64,000 nt of DNA from Anaeroglomus sp964630775 (GTDB taxonomy: Bacteria > Planctomycetota > Phycisphaerae > Sedimentisphaerales > Anaerohalosphaeraceae): NCBI GenBank assembly GCA_964630775.1, contig CAZVYY010000019.1:10924-74923 (forward strand), in the 5' to 3' direction. The translations under genes and the position numbers were made by a program. Below, in pieces: positions 60,500-64,000 of this stretch. Each line of letters begins with the position of its first letter. Position 1 is the first letter of the stretch. The notes below the pieces were generated by a model, which made no database searches, was not told the origin of the DNA, and saw nothing but the letters and a program-made list of their open reading frames with translations.

Positions 60500-60644
60500 A
60501 GGGTGCTCCTTTCAAATATCGCCTTCTTAAGCTCTCGATTCTTTTATCCGTGTTGGCGGTTAGAAAAAGTGAGGATTGGCTGTCGCGGCATCCGAAACCA
60601 CAAAAGTCTCCGTAAATTGTTTATTTACAAGACGTTATAGCAAA

Positions 60645-60718
60645 TGGGCGATACAGGACTCGAACCTGTGACCTCACGGGTGTGATCCGTGCGCTCTAAC
60701 CAACTGAGCTAAACGCCC
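60645..60718 (-). tRNA. tRNA-Val (CAC)
   Basis: A complete cloverleaf lies on the minus strand: acceptor GGGCGTT, D-arm GCTC...GAGC, anticodon stem CACGG/CCGTG around the loop ATCACAC (anticodon CAC), T-arm with GGTTCGAGTCC and discriminator A. CCA is not encoded. One mismatch (T6/T67) is present in the acceptor. Confidence 0.9.
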
Positions 60719-60833
60719 TAAAGGTAACAATTTATATAGCCAAAATCAGACTCTGTCAAGAGGTTTATGGACAGGCGTTATAAATGACCTTAAATACAGC
60801 CTTACCTTATCCACTTTTCTGGCGATTCATAGA

Positions 60834-61901
60834 TTACACGTTGAAGCGGAAATTGATAATATCGCCGTCCTGAACGACATAGGCCTTGCCTTCGAGCCGC
60901 ATTTTGCCGGCGGCCTTGACATTTTTTTCATCGCCAAGCTGTTTAAGGTCGTTGTAAGCCATGGTTTCGGCACGGATGAAGCCGCGTTTGATATCGCTGT
61001 GAATCTTGCCGGCGGCGTCAAGGGCCGTCGTGCCGGCGGTAATGGGCCAGGCCCGGACTTCATCTTTGCCAACGGTCAGGAAACTGATAAGACCGAGGGT
61101 TTTATAGCAACTCTGGACGAATTTTATGGAGGCCGGTTCTTTGAGGCCAAGGTCGGCCATGAATTCCTTACGGCTTTCGGGGTCCAGGCCGGCCAGTTCG
61201 CTTTCGATTTTGGCACAAAGCTGGACAATTTCGACGCCGGGGGCGGCTTTGGACAAATCGATAGGTTTGTTGAGCGCATTCTCACCGACATTGACAACGA
61301 CCATCATGGGCCGCAGCGTCAGGAAGCCCAGCGGCTTGATAATCTCCAGTTCATGTTCGCTTTGGATGACGCTGCTGATGGGCTGTTCGGATTCGAGAGC
61401 CTTTTGCAGTTTCAATTGCAGTTCCAGTTCGGCTTTATCCTGGGCCTGGGTCTTTGTGGGTTTGTTAACTTGTTTTTCCAGGCGTTCAATGCGCGTCGTG
61501 ACCAGCTCAAGGTCGGCCAGCAGGAATTCGGTACGGAGTTCTTCAAGGTCTTTGGCCGGATCAATACGCTCACGATAAGCAGGCACGGAATCATTGGCAA
61601 ATGCCCGCACCACAAGAACAAACATATCCACGGTACGAATGTTGCCGAACAGCTTGCGTGCAGCCGCCCTGCCGTGCTCATCCGCAAAGGATACTCCCGG
61701 CAAATCGAGACAGTCCACGGTACCGGGGACGAGCTTGTTGGGTTGATACAGGGCATTGAGCCAATCGAGCCGTTCGTCTGGTACCGGTACAATCTGCTCA
61801 TGGATTTCAGTGGAACCCATCATCGCCGGGGCTTTGCCGGTGATGGCGGACAATATCGTGCTCTTGCCGGATTGGGGCAGACCAATTAATGCAACTTTCA
61901 T
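60834..61901 (-). CDS. ychF: Redox-regulated ATPase YchF (Obg-like GTPase family)
   Basis: This 355-residue P-loop protein has G1 LIGLPQSGKST (residues 5-15), G3 DLPGVS and the C-terminal TGS domain (TAGTTALDAAGKIHSDIKRGFIRAETM). The G4 motif reads NVGE in VVVNVGENAL, typical of YchF which prefers ATP. It binds ribosomes and affects stress responses in other bacteria. It starts 52 bases after the fumarase beta gene. Confidence 0.92.
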   Translation of the reverse strand: MKVALIGLPQSGKSTILSAITGKAPAMMGSTEIHEQIVPVPDERLDWLNALYQPNKLVPGTVDCLDLPGVSFADEHGRAAARKLFGNIRTVDMFVLVVRAFANDSVPAYRERIDPAKDLEELRTEFLLADLELVTTRIERLEKQVNKPTKTQAQDKAELELQLKLQKALESEQPISSVIQSEHELEIIKPLGFLTLRPMMVVVNVGENALNKPIDLSKAAPGVEIVQLCAKIESELAGLDPESRKEFMADLGLKEPASIKFVQSCYKTLGLISFLTVGKDEVRAWPITAGTTALDAAGKIHSDIKRGFIRAETMAYNDLKQLGDEKNVKAAGKMRLEGKAYVVQDGDIINFRFNV

Positions 61902-61953
61902 TCAAACTACCTCGTATTGTTATCGGTTTATTATTTTTGGAAATCAAAGCTGG

Positions 61954-62490
61954 TTACAGCTTGTAAACAGTGTTGCCAGACGCATCATACGCAACGACAG
62001 CCGGAAAGTCCCTGAATTCAAGCCTGCGGATGGCTTCGGCCCCCAGGTCTTCATAGGCTACCAATTCGCTTGCGACGATGTGCCTGCTGAGCAGCGCCCC
62101 GGCCCCGCCGAGCGTGGACAGGTGAACCGCAGTGTACTGCTGCAAGGCCTGACGTACTTCGGAACTGCGGTAGCCTTTGCCAAGCGTGGCCTTGAGACCC
62201 TGGGCATAGAGCATCGGGCTGAAGGCATCCATCCGGCTGGAGGTGGTCGGGCCTGCGGCTCCGATAACCTGCCCCGGCCGAGCGGGTGTCGGCCCCACGT
62301 AATAGATAACCGCCCCTCGGATGTCAAATGGCAGGGGTTTACCCTGCTCGATCAGGGCGCACAGACGCTTATGGGCCTGGTCACGGGCGGCATAGACATA
62401 GCCGCTGATCCGGACTTCGTCCCCGGCCCGCAAGGATTTGACGGCCGCATCATCCAGCGGTGTATGTAATTGTATGGATTTTATGCTCAT
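61954..62490 (-). CDS. fumB: Class I fumarase / tartrate dehydratase beta subunit
   Basis: This 178-residue protein matches the C-terminal half of two-subunit fumarate hydratase: HTPLDDAAVKSLRAGDEVRISGYVYAARDQAHKRL, then YYVGPTPARPGQVIGAAGPTTSSRMDAF. It needs a separate alpha subunit with a 4Fe-4S cluster, which is not next to it (the upstream gene is divergent). The enzyme converts fumarate to malate in anaerobes. The alpha gene must lie elsewhere or be missing. Confidence 0.88.
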   Translation of the reverse strand: MSIKSIQLHTPLDDAAVKSLRAGDEVRISGYVYAARDQAHKRLCALIEQGKPLPFDIRGAVIYYVGPTPARPGQVIGAAGPTTSSRMDAFSPMLYAQGLKATLGKGYRSSEVRQALQQYTAVHLSTLGGAGALLSRHIVASELVAYEDLGAEAIRRLEFRDFPAVVAYDASGNTVYKL

Positions 62491-62649
62491 GGCTCACTAT
62501 TCATATTACAGATAAAACTTTGCGTCTATTTTAGCAAATTTTTCGCGTTTTTCGACTGAAAACTGAAGATTCTGCGACAGAAGCCGGATTTTTCGTCGAA
62601 ACTGCCATTTTTTTACCCTGGACATCCCAAAACGGGGTATAATAGGGGT

Positions 62650-63291
62650 ATGGCTAAATATCCAATCTATCTTGAACTGTCAAATCGCCGGACGGTAGTC
62701 ATAGGCGGGGGAACGGTTGCCCTGCGTAAGACTCAATCCCTGGTTGAGGCCGGAGCGCGTGTGACGGTAATTGCCGAACATGTGCCGGCCAATATGGAAT
62801 CGGCATTTAACCTCCCCGATGTGAAACTGGTGATAAGCACCTACAGGAAGGACTACCTCGTGGGAGCGGTTTTGTGCATTGCCGCGACCAATGATATGGG
62901 GGTGAATAAACAGGTTTATGCGGACTGCCAGGAACTTGAGATTCTATGCAATGTGGTGGATCAGCCGGAATTGTGCGATTTTTATGTCCCGGCGGTGGTT
63001 AAGCGGGGGAATTTGCAGATTGCCATTGGGACGGATGGCAATTGTCCGGCCTATGCGGGGCATGTACGAAAAAAACTCGAGGAACTCTTTACCGAAACGC
63101 ATGGGCGGTTTGTGGAAGAACTGGAAAAAGTGCGACGGCATGTTATTGTGGAAATCCCCAATCCCGACCACCGTAAGATTCTATTGGGTGATCTGGCCAG
63201 TGACGAATCCTTCGAATATTTCAGCGCCTACGGTTCCGACCAGTGGCATCGGCATTGCCGCGAACGCATGCATAAAATCCAGCAGGGCTGA
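62650..63291 (+). CDS. Precorrin-2 dehydrogenase / sirohydrochlorin ferrochelatase (CysG N-terminal type)
   Basis: This 213-residue Met8p-like protein has the NAD-binding VVIGGGTVALRKTQSLVEAG (residues 17-36), CNVVDQPELCDFYVPAVVKRG and AIGTDGNCPAYAGHVRKKLE. It would oxidise precorrin-2 and may insert iron to make siroheme, needed by sulfite or nitrite reductases. It lacks the methyltransferase domain of full CysG. It diverges from the fumarase beta gene. Confidence 0.9.
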   Translation: MAKYPIYLELSNRRTVVIGGGTVALRKTQSLVEAGARVTVIAEHVPANMESAFNLPDVKLVISTYRKDYLVGAVLCIAATNDMGVNKQVYADCQELEILCNVVDQPELCDFYVPAVVKRGNLQIAIGTDGNCPAYAGHVRKKLEELFTETHGRFVEELEKVRRHVIVEIPNPDHRKILLGDLASDESFEYFSAYGSDQWHRHCRERMHKIQQG

Positions 63292-63326
63292 CCGCCGCGG
63301 ACGCCCTGCCGGATTGATTGCACCCA

Positions 63327-63743
63327 TTATTTGGATTTTAGGATATCCCGTATTTCAGTCAGCAGGACTTGTTCTTTGGTAGGAGCCGGGGGCGGTGTCG
63401 GCTTGGCTTCTTCTTTCTTCTTGGCCATATTCATCAACTTAATAATGGCAAATATTGCTGCTGCAACGATCAGAAAATTTACGATCGTATTAATAAATGC
63501 CCCATAATTGATCTTCACCGCCTCAGCAACAACCTTGTCACCCTCCATCACCGCCGCCTTTAGCGTGATGCCAAGCTTGGAAAAATCCACCTTGCCCAGA
63601 AGAATCCCGATGGGAGGCATTATCACATCCTTGACTAACGAATTGACGATTTGCCCAAATGCGGCACCGATAATGATACCGACGGCCATGTCCATCACGT
63701 TGCCGCGCATGGCGAATGTTTTGAATTCCTGCCACAAGCTCAT
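63327..63743 (-). CDS. mscL: Large-conductance mechanosensitive channel
   Basis: This 138-residue channel opens under hypo-osmotic stress. N-terminal EFKTFAMRGNVMDMAVGIIIGAAFGQIVNSLVKDVIMPPIG forms the first helix; the second is NFLIVAAAIFAIIKLMN, followed by a charged KKKEEAKPTPPPAPTKEQ linker and the C-terminal helix. The ATG at 63743 follows AAAGGG by 6 bases and gives normal length; an ATG five codons earlier is less likely. Confidence 0.93.
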   Translation of the reverse strand: MSLWQEFKTFAMRGNVMDMAVGIIIGAAFGQIVNSLVKDVIMPPIGILLGKVDFSKLGITLKAAVMEGDKVVAEAVKINYGAFINTIVNFLIVAAAIFAIIKLMNMAKKKEEAKPTPPPAPTKEQVLLTEIRDILKSK

Positions 63744-63939
63744 AATGCACCCTTTCAAGATAAGTGTTGTCTTGATATGTTCGATTTAAACTTGTTAAAT
63801 AACCTGACCTCATTCTTAACGATAGATAGTTTATTCGATATTTTTCCCCTGTAAAGCCTAATTTTGGGGAAATAATCACTCGGACTGGCCGGAAAATGTC
63901 TTTACAAAACCCCTGTTTTTGGATATATTAATTGCTTTC

Positions 63940-64000
63940 GCCGAGGTAGCTCAACGGTAGAGCACGGCTTTCGTAAAGCCGGGGTTGTGGGTTCAAATCC
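63940..64000 (+). tRNA. tRNA-Thr (CGT), 3' end cut by the window
   Basis: The 5' acceptor GCCGAGG, D-arm GCTC...GAGC, and anticodon stem CGGCT/AGCCG around TTCGTAA (anticodon CGT) are complete; the T-arm runs to the window end at GTTCAAATCC. The 3' acceptor lies outside. Confidence 0.88.

Noticed and set aside
1..64000. CRISPR arrays, insertion sequences and prophage genes
   Set aside because: No regularly spaced direct repeats, transposase motifs or phage structural genes were seen anywhere in the window.

Overview
The window looks like chromosomal DNA of an anaerobic or facultatively anaerobic planctomycete, probably of the Phycisphaerae type. The sequence evidence is a small basic protein of the family shared by Planctomycetes, Verrucomicrobia and Chlamydiae (47106-47363), a PEP-CTERM sorting tail (56980-57057), a DUF1080 lipoprotein, a CE6-type esterase, zinc-ribbon membrane proteins, a [FeFe]-hydrogenase-like sensor kinase and the beta half of an oxygen-labile class I fumarase. 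The taxonomic placement is inference. There are no rRNA genes, CRISPR arrays, prophage genes or insertion sequences. Two tRNA genes are present: Val-CAC, and Thr-CGT cut by the window end.

Layout. 1-2107: a coiled-coil protein cut by the window edge and a membrane-anchored P-loop-like protein with a degraded Walker A. 2088-7972 (minus): pcrA, pgi, manC and an in-frame RuvX/6-phosphogluconolactonase fusion. 8081-18834 (minus): a tightly spaced seven-gene operon with a polytopic SPFH protein, HflC, HflK with a His/Cys-rich N-terminus, a P1B metal ATPase, an ABC-2 ATPase and permease, and a large membrane-anchored helical protein; a second ABC-2 permease diverges from it at 18993. 19964-27614: an ArgA-like acetyltransferase, a hydrogenase-like hybrid histidine kinase, a PilT ATPase, a zinc-ribbon membrane protein and a c-heme histidine kinase. 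27679-34933: aspS, a class II photolyase coupled to an atypical SDR, a small membrane gene interrupted by UGA, a MATE exporter and an aldo/keto reductase. 35106-45568: convergent tatA and tatC, a chemoreceptor, rtcB with archease, ahcY and two tandem Na/Pi-PhoU transporters. 45865-48320: an aminotransferase, the small basic protein and a SPOR-like membrane protein. 48901-54529: a textbook rpmF-plsX-fabH-fabD-fabG-acpP-fabF fatty-acid operon. 55023-63743: DUF72, DUF1080, an orphan PEP-CTERM micro-gene, a two-domain esterase, an S41 protease, tRNA-Val, ychF, fumarase beta, a siroheme-synthase-type dehydrogenase and mscL.

Most genes are housekeeping. The parts that merit attention are the SPFH / metal ATPase / ABC-2 operon, which could be a metal-responsive membrane-microdomain system; the hydrogenase-like sensor kinase; the RuvX-PGL fusion; the UGA-interrupted membrane gene; a REP-like palindrome inside the photolyase gene; two promoters that share an unusual 15-bp element; the structured leader before rpmF; an orphan terminator that may mark a small RNA; and the free-standing PEP-CTERM peptide.
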